Source: JAGOEF01 sp964511665
GTDB taxonomy: Bacteria; Bacteroidota; Bacteroidia; Bacteroidales; ML635J-15
NCBI GenBank assembly: GCA_964511665.1
Contig: CAZEHA010000047.1
Coordinates: 1 to 26,315 of the forward strand
Reading direction: 5' to 3'
Length of the DNA stretch: 26,315 nucleotides
Within the stretch, counting starts at the first letter, position 1; each line of letters opens with the position of its first letter. Below the pieces are notes generated by a model. It had not been told where the DNA came from. It did not search any database and was given only the letters and a program-made list of their open reading frames with translations. A program made the translations under genes and the position numbers. This document shows, piece after piece, positions 1 to 8,410 of this stretch.

Positions 1-1
1 A

Positions 2-76
2 ATATTCATCGCGGTTGGTGTGCTTATTTTTATTCGCTCATGGATATTTCATAATAATAAAAAAATTAGTAATTAA
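2..76 (+). CDS. C-terminal end of an upstream membrane protein (partial)
   Basis: An open frame enters from the left edge and stops at TAA 74-76, giving 24 residues. It reads as a hydrophobic stretch (IFIAVGVLIFI) followed by a short basic tail ending in HNNKKISN. This is what a last transmembrane helix and cytoplasmic tail look like. The gene's identity cannot be told from so little. The next frame also ends nearby, at 52-54, so the assignment rests only on the helix-like composition. Confidence 0.4.
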   Translation: MFIAVGVLIFIRSWIFHNNKKISN

Positions 77-302
77 ACTTAATGCAAAGTTATGGCATTC
101 TTCATTAATTAACCAATAGAAAGGTAATTTGTTCGTTTAACATGAATTGGTTCTTTATTAACAACTTTATGTTGTGCACTCAAAAAATAATGAATATCTG
201 TGTTTTAATATTTTATGACAACTGATAAAAAATTCTAATTTTGTGCCTTTATGGGAAGAATATTCTCATTAATAGAGTTCAATTTATTAATACGAATAAT
301 AC
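77..302. other. AT-rich intergenic region with weak inverted repeats
   Basis: No credible gene is seen. Two small inverted repeats occur: AACCAAT at 111-117 with ATTGGTT at 146-152 (28-base loop), and ACAAC at 161-165 with GTTGT at 171-175 (5-base loop). Neither is followed by a T run, so neither is a convincing terminator for the upstream gene. A promoter candidate for the next gene lies at 236-243. Confidence 0.4.
236..243 (+). promoter_or_regulatory. Bacteroidetes -7 promoter box (TAATTTTG) for the yfhO-like gene
   Basis: TAATTTTG matches the Bacteroidetes sigma-ABfr -7 consensus TAnnTTTG exactly and lies 59 bases before the ATG at 303. No clear -33 TTTG was found at the expected distance upstream, so the call is moderate. 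Confidence 0.4.
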
Positions 303-2858
303 ATGAACACAGATCTAAAAAAGCTTATTCTGCCAAATCTGATTGCGGTATTGGTATTTCTCATTGTTTCGATGGTTTATTTTTCACCGCGAATTTCAGG
401 CAAAAAATTAGACATGCACGACTGGAAGGTGTGGCAGGCATCGGCCAAAGAGAAAAACGATTTCAGAGAGCAAACCGGCGAAATAACTTGCTGGACTAAC
501 AGTATGTTTGGTGGTATGCCTACTTACCTCATAAGTACCCCAAAAGAACATAATGTGTTTGCAAAGATTCAGAAAATTATGGGATTTGGTTTTGGTGAGC
601 CTATAACGTTCCTGTTTTATTATTTACTGGGCTTTTACATTCTTCTCAGGGTTTTCCGGCTCGATGTATGGTGGGCCATAGCCGGAGCTTTGGCCTTTGG
701 TTTCTCATCCTATTTTTTCATTATTATTGCTGCAGGGCATCTTACCAAAGCAGCTGCAATAGGTTTTATAGCTCCCATAATTGCCGGTGTATATCTGGCA
801 TACGATAGAAAAGTATGGCATGGGATGCTGTTGATGACATTCTTCTTAGCCTTGCAAATTCTCACCAATCACTTGCAAATAGTGTATTACACAGGTCTTG
901 TTATCATTGGTTTAGGGATTGCCTTTCTAATTGATGCGATTCTTCAAAAAACTATTGTAGCTTTCTTGAAAAACACGGGAATTTTGTTTGCCGGTGTTGC
1001 ATTGGCTATCGGAATAAATGCCACAAATATTATCACTACTCAGGAATATGCCCCTTATTCGCTCAGGGGGCAGACAGAGCTGACAAATGCTCAGCATATT
1101 CGTACCACAGGACTCGATAAAGACTATGCTACTGCATGGAGTTATGGCATCGATGAAACTTTCACACTTCTTATTCCTAATGTTAAGGGAGGCGCATCGG
1201 GAGCACCCCTGTCTGAAGATACCGAAACATATAACGTGCTTAAGCGATATTATGGAGATGCAAATGCTTCGCAAATTATTACTCAGATGCCGGTTTATTT
1301 TGGACCTCAGCCATTCACATCGGGGCCTGTATATATAGGGGCTATCGTTTTTTTCTTATTTGTGTTATCTCTAATGATAGTGCCGGGTCGCATTAAATGG
1401 GCTTTGTTGGCCTTAACAGTGCTTAGTATCATGTTGTCGTGGGGTAAAAATATGATGTGGCTTACCGACTTGTTTCTCGACTACTTTCCTGGATATAATA
1501 AATTTCGAACAGTATCAATGACTCTCGTTATTGCTGAATTTACCATGCCATTGCTGGCTTTTTTGGCAATTAGAGAAATTGTTCTCGAAAAGCAAAGCAT
1601 CGGCAAGCTGAAGAACTATTTCTATATTTCTGTAGGAATTACCGTGCTTTGTTTACTGGTTTTTATTGCTGCGCCCGGAGTTGCAGGAAGTGAAGGAACC
1701 GGCGAGTATCAATTTGCTAAGCAAATGGCTTCAGCTCTGCCCGATGACCCGCAATACGACGCTGTGAAAAAAGAATTGCAATACTCGTTCGTAAATGCCA
1801 TTCAACAAGACCGTTTGTCGTTAATTCGTGCCGATGCTGCACGCTCTCTGGCTTTTGTATTGCTCGGTGCATTGGTTGTTTTTCTGTTGATAAACAAAAA
1901 GCTAATAACCATGTATGCCGGCATTGCATTGGCTGTATTGATTGTTGCCGATATGTGGCCTGTAAACCGAAGATATCTCAACGACGACAATTTTGTGTCG
2001 AAACGCAGCTTTGAAGTACCCTATTCGCCATCTATTGCCGATAATGCGATTCTTGCCGATAAACACCCCCATTATCGTGTTTGTAATTTATCGGTGAGTT
2101 TGTTCAACGATGCCAGTACTTCCTATTTTCACAAATCGGTTGGTGGTTATCATGGAGCTAAAATGCGTCGCTATCAGGAATTGATGGACTCTGTAATGTC
2201 GTCAGATGAGTATGTGGCCAGATATTATGTGAATGCCGGTTTGCAAAACGGACTTAACAGCGAAGAATTACAGTTGCTTTTCGACAGAAATGTGAATTTG
2301 CCAATGCTGAATATGCTGAATACCCGATATATTATTTATAGCCCAAATGCAATGCCTATTGTTAATAACAAGGTGCTGGGTAATGCCTGGTTTGTTAAAA
2401 GTTTTCGCTTTGTGCAAGATGCTAACGAAGAAATTGTTGCACTTCGTAATTTGAATCCTGGCGATGAAGCCATTGTAGACTTACGCTACGAAGCATTGCT
2501 TAAAACATTTGTTCCCAATTTCGACAGTACTGCTCAAATTCTTCTCACAAAATATGCCCCCAACCGTCTTATGTACGAAACTAATGTTGCAACGCCACAA
2601 TTAGCCGTATTCTCCGAAATATTCTACTCAAAAGGGTGGAAAGCCTATGTTGATGGAAAGGAAACGCCTCATTTTAGGGCTAATTATGTGTTGCGCGCTA
2701 TGATTGTGCCCGAAGGAAAACACAATATCGAGTTTGTTTTCGACCCGCCGTCGTACAGAACAGGTAATATTATATCGTATATCAGTTCGGCAATAGTGCT
2801 GTTAATGATTGGTGCGGTCTTGTTTTTTACATTTCGACGCGTGCGGAAAAAAGAATAG
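303..2858 (+). CDS. YfhO family membrane protein (GT-C-like)
   Basis: 851 residues, a multi-pass membrane protein. The N-terminus has one helix (about residues 8-28) followed by a loop with the acidic DMHD motif (37-40), which resembles the catalytic Asp region of GT-C glycosyltransferases. Many hydrophobic helices follow up to about residue 580. Then comes a soluble extracytoplasmic stretch (about 590-815) and a final helix (about 820-843) ending in basic residues. YfhO proteins glycosylate cell-wall polymers in Firmicutes; the Bacteroidetes homologues are long like this one and mostly uncharacterised, so a polyprenyl-phosphate-sugar dependent transferase is inference. An ATG-started frame at 251 overlaps out of frame and is not real. 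It converges on the next gene with a 15-base gap. Confidence 0.85.
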   Translation: MNTDLKKLILPNLIAVLVFLIVSMVYFSPRISGKKLDMHDWKVWQASAKEKNDFREQTGEITCWTNSMFGGMPTYLISTPKEHNVFAKIQKIMGFGFGEPITFLFYYLLGFYILLRVFRLDVWWAIAGALAFGFSSYFFIIIAAGHLTKAAAIGFIAPIIAGVYLAYDRKVWHGMLLMTFFLALQILTNHLQIVYYTGLVIIGLGIAFLIDAILQKTIVAFLKNTGILFAGVALAIGINATNIITTQEYAPYSLRGQTELTNAQHIRTTGLDKDYATAWSYGIDETFTLLIPNVKGGASGAPLSEDTETYNVLKRYYGDANASQIITQMPVYFGPQPFTSGPVYIGAIVFFLFVLSLMIVPGRIKWALLALTVLSIMLSWGKNMMWLTDLFLDYFPGYNKFRTVSMTLVIAEFTMPLLAFLAIREIVLEKQSIGKLKNYFYISVGITVLCLLVFIAAPGVAGSEGTGEYQFAKQMASALPDDPQYDAVKKELQYSFVNAIQQDRLSLIRADAARSLAFVLLGALVVFLLINKKLITMYAGIALAVLIVADMWPVNRRYLNDDNFVSKRSFEVPYSPSIADNAILADKHPHYRVCNLSVSLFNDASTSYFHKSVGGYHGAKMRRYQELMDSVMSSDEYVARYYVNAGLQNGLNSEELQLLFDRNVNLPMLNMLNTRYIIYSPNAMPIVNNKVLGNAWFVKSFRFVQDANEEIVALRNLNPGDEAIVDLRYEALLKTFVPNFDSTAQILLTKYAPNRLMYETNVATPQLAVFSEIFYSKGWKAYVDGKETPHFRANYVLRAMIVPEGKHNIEFVFDPPSYRTGNIISYISSAIVLLMIGAVLFFTFRRVRKKE

Positions 2859-2873
2859 AACTTGTTGCACTGC

Positions 2874-4499
2874 CTAACGCGTTGTGGCAGCTACATAAAG
2901 CTCTTCGAGCGATGAAATACTTTTCCGTATCAGATTGGTTACCGTTGAAATGGGTACCTTGAGCTGCGAAACTGTGTCGATATTTTGATACAGATAGTTC
3001 ACCGTGTCGGTATAAAATTGCTCAAATTCAACATGCCAGTTGTTACCGTTAGCTTGCAGCAAGGCAATTAATTCTTTGTTGGCAATGGCATCGGTTTTGT
3101 CTTTCGAAAATTCCTGAATGCGTTGCCATATGCCTGTGGCCAGATTGTCGTCGCATTCATCAATTTGCTTTATGTTTTGCAAAACATCTTTCATGTTTTT
3201 GGCCGCATATATCATCGAGCGCAAGCGAATCATTTGTGCCGATAGTTTTGCCGAATCGCCTTCGGTAAGGGTTTGTTCCTGTATTTGTTTGTAGAATATG
3301 GTAATCTCATCTTCAAGCTTTTTCAAATGCTCGTATTTGAGTAACGGATTCAGTTCGGCTTTAAAAATCTTGGTCCAGGTGCCGATTTTACTTTTTCCGT
3401 TGTTCGATATCATCAGGCATTCCTTTATAAAATCGAGGCTAAGCTGAAACACATGCTCTACTTCGCTTTCGAGTGCAGCAATGGCTATGTCGGGTACTTC
3501 GGGCTGAGCATTGGTTATGTAAAGGCTTTCGCCCTGCTTACTTTTTTTCTTGAAAAACAGTTGTAACAATTTCGACAATGGCTTTATGAAAGGGAAGAAT
3601 ATTAAAAGACCAATTACATTTATGGTGGTATGTAAAAATACCAGTTCCATAAGTGGGTCAGTAATATACAGATACTTCAGGCTGATATTTACCATCTGCC
3701 TTAGAAAAATAAACGAAATGCTTGCCGCCACCAGCTTAAACATGATGTTGGCTATTGCCAGCCGTTTTTTGTCGGCACTGCCTTTTATCGATGCAATCAG
3801 CAGGGTGGAGGTGGTGCCAATATTGGCTCCTATCACCAGTGCTACCGATTGATAAATATCGATAAGCCCTGCACTTAGTGCACTGAGGACAATAACAATG
3901 GTTGCCGAACTCGACTGAATGAGAGCGGTAATTACAAGGCCGATAAGCAGAAATACAAATAAGCTCATTCCTCTGAATTCGCTCAGGTTAATTTGCCCCG
4001 ACACCGCATCAACAGTGTTTTTCATGTAATCGAGCCCCAAAAACAGCAGGCCGAAACCAATCAGGAAGCTGCCCATGTTTTTTAGAACCGGCCGGCTGTC
4101 GAGCATCAGATAGCTCAATGTGCCTATGGCGAGAAAGGGCAGCGACAGCGAGGCTATGTTCAGTTTAAACCCCAGCGTGGCCACAATCCATGCCGTGGCA
4201 GTGGTGCCAATGTTTGCCCCAAACACCACACCCAGCGAGTGCTGCAAATTCATCATACCTGCTCCTAAAAACGCCACAACCAGCAAATCGACCAGCGAAC
4301 TGCTCTGAACAATAGCAGTAACCGATGCACCGGTAAGCACGCCTTTCCAACTGCGGTTGGTGAAACGTTGCAACATGCGCCGGAACGATTTTCCGGCAAG
4401 GCCTTTTAAGCCTTTTTCGAGATGATACATGCCGAACAGAAAAATTCCCAATCCGGCGAAGAAAAGCCAAAAGTTAAAATCGATATCTCCCAAATCCAT
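2874..4499 (-). CDS. Na/Pi cotransporter family protein with PhoU-like C-terminus
   Basis: 541 residues. The membrane domain (about 1-320) carries the inverted pair of signatures typical of NptA/SLC34-type phosphate carriers: QSSS at 65-68 and again at 195-198, each followed by GANIGTT (94-100 and 224-230). These twin repeats are thought to line the Na+ and phosphate path. The C-terminal soluble part (about 340-541) is helical with heptad-like spacing, as in PhoU domains, and probably regulates transport. This domain order is the usual one for bacterial Na/Pi cotransporter family proteins. Transport of phosphate is a family inference; some relatives have unclear substrates. Its start region lies opposite the end of the redox operon, with unusual hairpins in the leader. 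Confidence 0.88.
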   Translation of the reverse strand: MDLGDIDFNFWLFFAGLGIFLFGMYHLEKGLKGLAGKSFRRMLQRFTNRSWKGVLTGASVTAIVQSSSLVDLLVVAFLGAGMMNLQHSLGVVFGANIGTTATAWIVATLGFKLNIASLSLPFLAIGTLSYLMLDSRPVLKNMGSFLIGFGLLFLGLDYMKNTVDAVSGQINLSEFRGMSLFVFLLIGLVITALIQSSSATIVIVLSALSAGLIDIYQSVALVIGANIGTTSTLLIASIKGSADKKRLAIANIMFKLVAASISFIFLRQMVNISLKYLYITDPLMELVFLHTTINVIGLLIFFPFIKPLSKLLQLFFKKKSKQGESLYITNAQPEVPDIAIAALESEVEHVFQLSLDFIKECLMISNNGKSKIGTWTKIFKAELNPLLKYEHLKKLEDEITIFYKQIQEQTLTEGDSAKLSAQMIRLRSMIYAAKNMKDVLQNIKQIDECDDNLATGIWQRIQEFSKDKTDAIANKELIALLQANGNNWHVEFEQFYTDTVNYLYQNIDTVSQLKVPISTVTNLIRKSISSLEELYVAATTR

Positions 4500-4544
4500 A
4501 AATTTTCAACAGTTTGTTTACATACATAAAACCGAATCTGCAGC

Positions 4545-4568
4545 ATTCAAAAATAATGCTTTTTGAAT
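4545..4568. repeat. Perfect 9-bp inverted repeat with a competing hairpin, ahead of the Na/Pi gene
   Basis: ATTCAAAAA (4545-4553) and TTTTTGAAT (4560-4568) are perfect reverse complements around a 6-base centre. A second, overlapping pair, AGCATT (4542-4547) with AATGCT (4555-4560), would exclude the first. The element sits 46 bases upstream of the Na/Pi gene's ATG and covers that gene's best -7 box, so it could be an operator or a leader structure. Confidence 0.5.
4548..4555 (-). promoter_or_regulatory. Possible -7 box (TATTTTTG) for the Na/Pi transporter gene
   Basis: On the minus strand this reads TATTTTTG, an exact TAnnTTTG match, 48 bases before the start codon at 4499. No good -33 element is visible. 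It lies inside the inverted repeat at 4545-4568, so the match may be partly coincidental. Confidence 0.35.
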
Positions 4569-4580
4569 CACGATTGTGAT
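4567..4580. promoter_or_regulatory. Palindrome ATCAC-N4-GTGAT, possible operator
   Basis: A perfect 5-4-5 inverted repeat, directly upstream of the -7 candidate of the Na/Pi gene on the minus strand. Its size suits a dimeric helix-turn-helix regulator. The half-sites face the opposite way to the classical CRP site, so no regulator is named. Confidence 0.3.
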
Positions 4581-4635
4581 AAAGAAATAGGATTTAGTTT
4601 TTAGTATTGATAAGTAAGTTGCGATAAACAAACGA

Positions 4636-4662
4636 AGCCGGATAATTTTAGCGAATCCGGCT
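4636..4662 (-). terminator. Hairpin downstream of the redox operon, probable terminator
   Basis: AGCCGGAT (4636-4643) pairs perfectly with ATCCGGCT (4655-4662), with an 11-base loop and a further CGA/TCG pairing beyond a one-base bulge. It lies 57 bases past the stop codon of the 1224-residue subunit gene. On the minus strand the following bases are T-rich (TTCGTTTGTT) but not a clean T run, so termination is likely but not certain. Confidence 0.5.
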
Positions 4663-4718
4663 ATCGTAGGATTTTTACATGCACACAAACCTAAAGTTTG
4701 GTTTTCGGCAAATTGCTG

Positions 4719-7700
4719 TTATTCCAAAAAACAATTTTCGTAGTAATACTTCATTGCAACATCGCATCCGTAGCGAAACACAGGTTGGTAGTTGTCGCTA
4801 TCGGTTGACAAGAACTCCAGCACTAACGAATTTCCGTTGAGAAATGCAGAGGCTTCTCCAAGAATTGCTTCGTTTTCGCTTATGGTTTTAATGCCAAATT
4901 GCTTCATCAGTGCGTTTATCTGAGCTATATTGCTCATCTCGGTCATGGGTTTCATACCGGCCTCGAAGCTTTGAATGCTGCGTTGCGAATTGGTGAAGCT
5001 GCCTCCCGTTTCGAAAGGACTGCTTGCCGGAAGCACAACATCGGCCAATGCTGCTGTTTCGGTTAAGATGTAATCTTGCACAACAATAAATTTCGATTGT
5101 TGCAGCATGGCCTTTACCATTTGTTTGTCGATAGCACAGCCTACCGGATCTTCTCCAAAAATCAACAGGTTTTTCAATTGAGCCTGTTGTAACTTGTCAG
5201 CCGTACAAATTCCATCGAAACTGGCCACAGGTACCTTCCATACGTTGCTGAGTTTGGCCAAAACTTCAGGGTCGTCATATTTTACGGTTCCCGGTGCAAT
5301 GCAACAGAATGCCCCCATATCGAGCAGCCCTTGTGCGTTGTTCTTTTCTTTAAGTGCAATAATACCCGAGGCTATTTTACCTGGTTTTCCGGTTATCATG
5401 GCCAGATTTCTTATTTCGGTGGCTGTATTGCCCGAAATTTCTTTCTCGGCAAAGACCAGTATCGAATTCATTTGCATATTGTAGGCATCAGCAAACTTTT
5501 CTATCATCTCGCGTGAACCCGCTTTTTCAACCAAAGCATTGTAGTTTTCGCTAAGTAATTGTTTTTTGTACTCCTCAAAGTTTTTGCAATGATGCTCAAT
5601 ATACATCATGTTTTCTTTCCCTTGGCTAAGAAGATAATGATTGGCTGCCTTCACAAAGTAATAGTACGATTTTACATGATGCACTTCATCGCATTTGTGT
5701 TGAAGTTTTACATTGTTGGTGTTATTTTCAAGATACAGATGCACCTTAAGTTTGTTTTTTCTCCGGGCATTATTTATTGTATAACCCAACCCTGCATTAT
5801 CGTAATTTAGCCTAGAGGTGAACAAATACACACTTGCTGCCTGAGGAATGTCGGAAAGGGCTGCGTTTTTTAATGAATTGTGTATGTAACCTTTGCCCGA
5901 AAACAGATAGTGAAAGCTATGAACAGCATTGGATTTTGCACCGGCTCTTGCCAGTTTCTGAATCAGATATTGTTCTTCGTTGGTAAGTCGCGCTCCTGCA
6001 AAGAAGGCGTTTTCTTCGGGTTTTACCTTCTTGATATTCTCGGCTATAAAACTGATGGCTTCTTCGAAACTCACTTTAGTGAGTTTACCATCTTTACGAA
6101 TCATGGGACGTGTAATGCGTTCTGAAGTATTGAAGAAACGATATCCGAATTTTGCCAAAGGGTCGATATTTGTGTCGGGATTTACGAACCCGCTAGCACC
6201 TGTGGTCTTAAAAATGAAATCGTTTTTGTGGTGTATTGTGGTTTTTTCGCCCAGTCCGCCAAACGGACTGATGGTTTGGAACATGTCGGTGCGAACCGGC
6301 CCCGGTTTAAACGGGAAGTTTTCGGTGATGGCACCTGTGGGGCAGGCAGAGATACACAAGCCGCAGCTATCGCAATGAGTGTGACTTAGGCTGTCGCCCA
6401 TACTAGGGGCTATAGCTGTTTCAACACCTCTTTTTACCAAACCCAGTGCATTTGCTCCGGCAATGTCGCGGCAAATTCTAACGCAACGGGCACACAAAAT
6501 ACACTTATTGTTATCGATTTCGATAAGCGGGTGACGGAAATCAACAGGTATGTTGTTGTACATCCCTGAGTATTTCTTTTGGTCGGCACCATATTGTGTG
6601 GCATACTTCTGCAAATCGCATGAAAAAAACTCGCTGCAACCACATTCGAGGCATCGTCCGGTTTCCTGAAGTGCGGTTTCTTCGTTATCGTAACCCAGTT
6701 CTACTTCTTTAAAGTTCAAGCGGCCCGAAGCATCAAGAACCGGCATTTCTTTACGAAATTGTAATTCAAAATGACCTTTGAAATCGCTTTCGTTGAGTTT
6801 ACTGAAGTGATCTTTACGGCTTACAAATTCTTCGGGGTCAAGACTCATTTCTTCACCCATCAGGTATTGATGACAACTGCGCGAAGCTGTTTGAGCCTGT
6901 GCAATCGCTTCGATAATAGTAGCAGGTCCGCTTACACCATCACCCGCTGCAAAAACCCCGGGTATGCCTGTTTGCAGTGTTAGTGGGTCGACATCGATAT
7001 CGCCCCATTTGTTTATTTTCAGTTCGCCTTCAGCGGTATGGCTGTTCATGTCGTCGAGAAAGTTAACCTCGGTTTTTTGCCCAATCGCAGCCAGAATAAA
7101 GTCTGTTTTCAAATCGAATTCACTACCGGGTACTTCTACGGGGCGTCGCCGTCCCGAGGCATCGGGTTCGCCGAGTGCCATTTTAATTAAACGCACCGAT
7201 TCAAGCTTCCCGTCAATTGTTTTGTTTACTCTAACAGGGTTGGTAAGGAATAGGTATTCAACGCCTTCAATTTTCGATTCGTGTATTTCGATGGGATTTG
7301 CAGGCATTTCTTTTTCGGTTCGCCGGTACACCACATACACCTTGTCGGCCTTGCATCGTATTGAGGTGCGGCAACAATCCATGGCTGTATTACCACCACC
7401 AACCACAACTACTGTTTTTCCTCTGAAATCGGCTCGCTGACCGGTCGCTTCCATGTTCTTTAAAAAGTCGATACCTGAATATACGCCTTCGGCATCTTCG
7501 CCTTCGGTCCCCAATAGAGTTCCTTTTTGCGACCCAATGGTAAGAATTACACTGTTGTAATTGTTTTTCAGTTCGGCATAACTCAAATTGTCGCCCAGTT
7601 TTTTATTGCAATAGATATTTACACCAAGATCTGTTATGGTTTCAATTTCTTTGTCGAGCACATCGTTGGGCAGGCGATATTCGGGGATTCCGTATCGCAG

Positions 7701-8393
7701 CCAGCCTCCGGGCTTGGGCATGGCCTCGTAAATATCACATTGATGCCCCTTTTGCTGAAGCCAGAAGGCTGCCGACAAACCACCGGGACCAGCCCCGATG
7801 ATGGCAACTTTTTTACCTGTTGCACTATTTTTTTCGGGCATGAAGCGATTATCGGAATTCAAATCGATATCGGCTGCAAAACGTTTCAAATAATCAACAC
7901 CCACACCGGCTCCTTCGTCAAGCAGGTTTCTCCTGCAATTGAATTCGCAGGGTCTTACACAAACGCGCCCACAAATGGCCGGAAGCGGGTTTTTTTGTTT
8001 TATCAATGCAATGGCTTCGGTGTATTGCTTTTTTTCGATTAGGCTAATATACCCCTGTACGTCAACATGAGCCGGACAGGCAATTTTGCAGGGTCCCACG
8101 CAATCGGCATAATGGTTGCTCATCAATAGGTCTAAAGCTGTTTTCCTCGCTCTTTTCACCCTGTCGTTTTCGGTATGTATTTTCATGCCTTCCATTACAC
8201 GGGTAGAGCACGATGGTTGAAGATTTTTCATGCCATCGATTTCTACTACACACACATAGCACGATGAGTAGGGTTCTAGTCTTTCGTCGTGGCAAAGAGT
8301 AGGAATACTTATATTGTTGCGTTTGGCTACATCGTAAATGCTTTCGCCTTTGGTCGCCTCAAATTCCTGATTATTAATAGTGATTTTTATCAT
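4719..8393 (-). CDS. Large fused redox subunit: NuoG/HydA-type Fe-S domains + GltD/NfnB FAD-NADPH domain + degenerate molybdopterin-oxidoreductase fold
   Basis: 1224 residues. In order: a plant-type [2Fe-2S] domain (Cys 34, 45, 48, 62); His94 and Cys 98, 102, 106 resembling the NuoG His-Cys3 site; the GltD-type cysteines 141, 145, 149, 153; an FAD Rossmann motif (GAGPGG, 200-205); an NADP(H) Rossmann motif (GGGNTAMD, 332-339) followed by YRR (356-358), usual for NADPH binding; a CLECGC motif (581-586); two [4Fe-4S] ferredoxin motifs (Cys 631, 634, 637, 641 and 674, 677, 680, 684); then a molybdopterin-oxidoreductase fold (about 700-1224). The last domain keeps the ADVVLP...GGSFTN signature. 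It lacks the N-terminal Cys cluster ligands, and SFHYLFSG (826-833) stands where formate dehydrogenases have Cys or Sec. It is therefore probably a relay and NADPH site of a soluble complex, not a formate dehydrogenase. It is last in the operon, 17 bases after the nuoF-like gene. The fusion architecture is seen directly; the reaction is inference. Confidence 0.85.
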   Translation of the reverse strand: MIKITINNQEFEATKGESIYDVAKRNNISIPTLCHDERLEPYSSCYVCVVEIDGMKNLQPSCSTRVMEGMKIHTENDRVKRARKTALDLLMSNHYADCVGPCKIACPAHVDVQGYISLIEKKQYTEAIALIKQKNPLPAICGRVCVRPCEFNCRRNLLDEGAGVGVDYLKRFAADIDLNSDNRFMPEKNSATGKKVAIIGAGPGGLSAAFWLQQKGHQCDIYEAMPKPGGWLRYGIPEYRLPNDVLDKEIETITDLGVNIYCNKKLGDNLSYAELKNNYNSVILTIGSQKGTLLGTEGEDAEGVYSGIDFLKNMEATGQRADFRGKTVVVVGGGNTAMDCCRTSIRCKADKVYVVYRRTEKEMPANPIEIHESKIEGVEYLFLTNPVRVNKTIDGKLESVRLIKMALGEPDASGRRRPVEVPGSEFDLKTDFILAAIGQKTEVNFLDDMNSHTAEGELKINKWGDIDVDPLTLQTGIPGVFAAGDGVSGPATIIEAIAQAQTASRSCHQYLMGEEMSLDPEEFVSRKDHFSKLNESDFKGHFELQFRKEMPVLDASGRLNFKEVELGYDNEETALQETGRCLECGCSEFFSCDLQKYATQYGADQKKYSGMYNNIPVDFRHPLIEIDNNKCILCARCVRICRDIAGANALGLVKRGVETAIAPSMGDSLSHTHCDSCGLCISACPTGAITENFPFKPGPVRTDMFQTISPFGGLGEKTTIHHKNDFIFKTTGASGFVNPDTNIDPLAKFGYRFFNTSERITRPMIRKDGKLTKVSFEEAISFIAENIKKVKPEENAFFAGARLTNEEQYLIQKLARAGAKSNAVHSFHYLFSGKGYIHNSLKNAALSDIPQAASVYLFTSRLNYDNAGLGYTINNARRKNKLKVHLYLENNTNNVKLQHKCDEVHHVKSYYYFVKAANHYLLSQGKENMMYIEHHCKNFEEYKKQLLSENYNALVEKAGSREMIEKFADAYNMQMNSILVFAEKEISGNTATEIRNLAMITGKPGKIASGIIALKEKNNAQGLLDMGAFCCIAPGTVKYDDPEVLAKLSNVWKVPVASFDGICTADKLQQAQLKNLLIFGEDPVGCAIDKQMVKAMLQQSKFIVVQDYILTETAALADVVLPASSPFETGGSFTNSQRSIQSFEAGMKPMTEMSNIAQINALMKQFGIKTISENEAILGEASAFLNGNSLVLEFLSTDSDNYQPVFRYGCDVAMKYYYENCFLE

Positions 8394-8410
8394 CGATAAT
8401 GAATTTTAAA

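Noticed and set aside
111..152. Inverted repeat AACCAAT/ATTGGTT as a terminator
   Set aside because: The loop is 28 bases, the stem is AT-rich and no T run follows.
251..499. 82-codon open frame at the start of the yfhO-like gene
   Set aside because: It overlaps the conserved membrane protein out of frame and resembles no protein family.
7527..8042. 171-codon open frame on the plus strand
   Set aside because: It lies wholly antisense to the conserved 1224-residue redox gene; its composition is that of a shadow frame.
4719..8393. Formate dehydrogenase alpha subunit or [FeFe]-hydrogenase
   Set aside because: The catalytic Cys/Sec and the cluster cysteines of the molybdopterin domain are absent, and no hydrogenase H-cluster motif is present.
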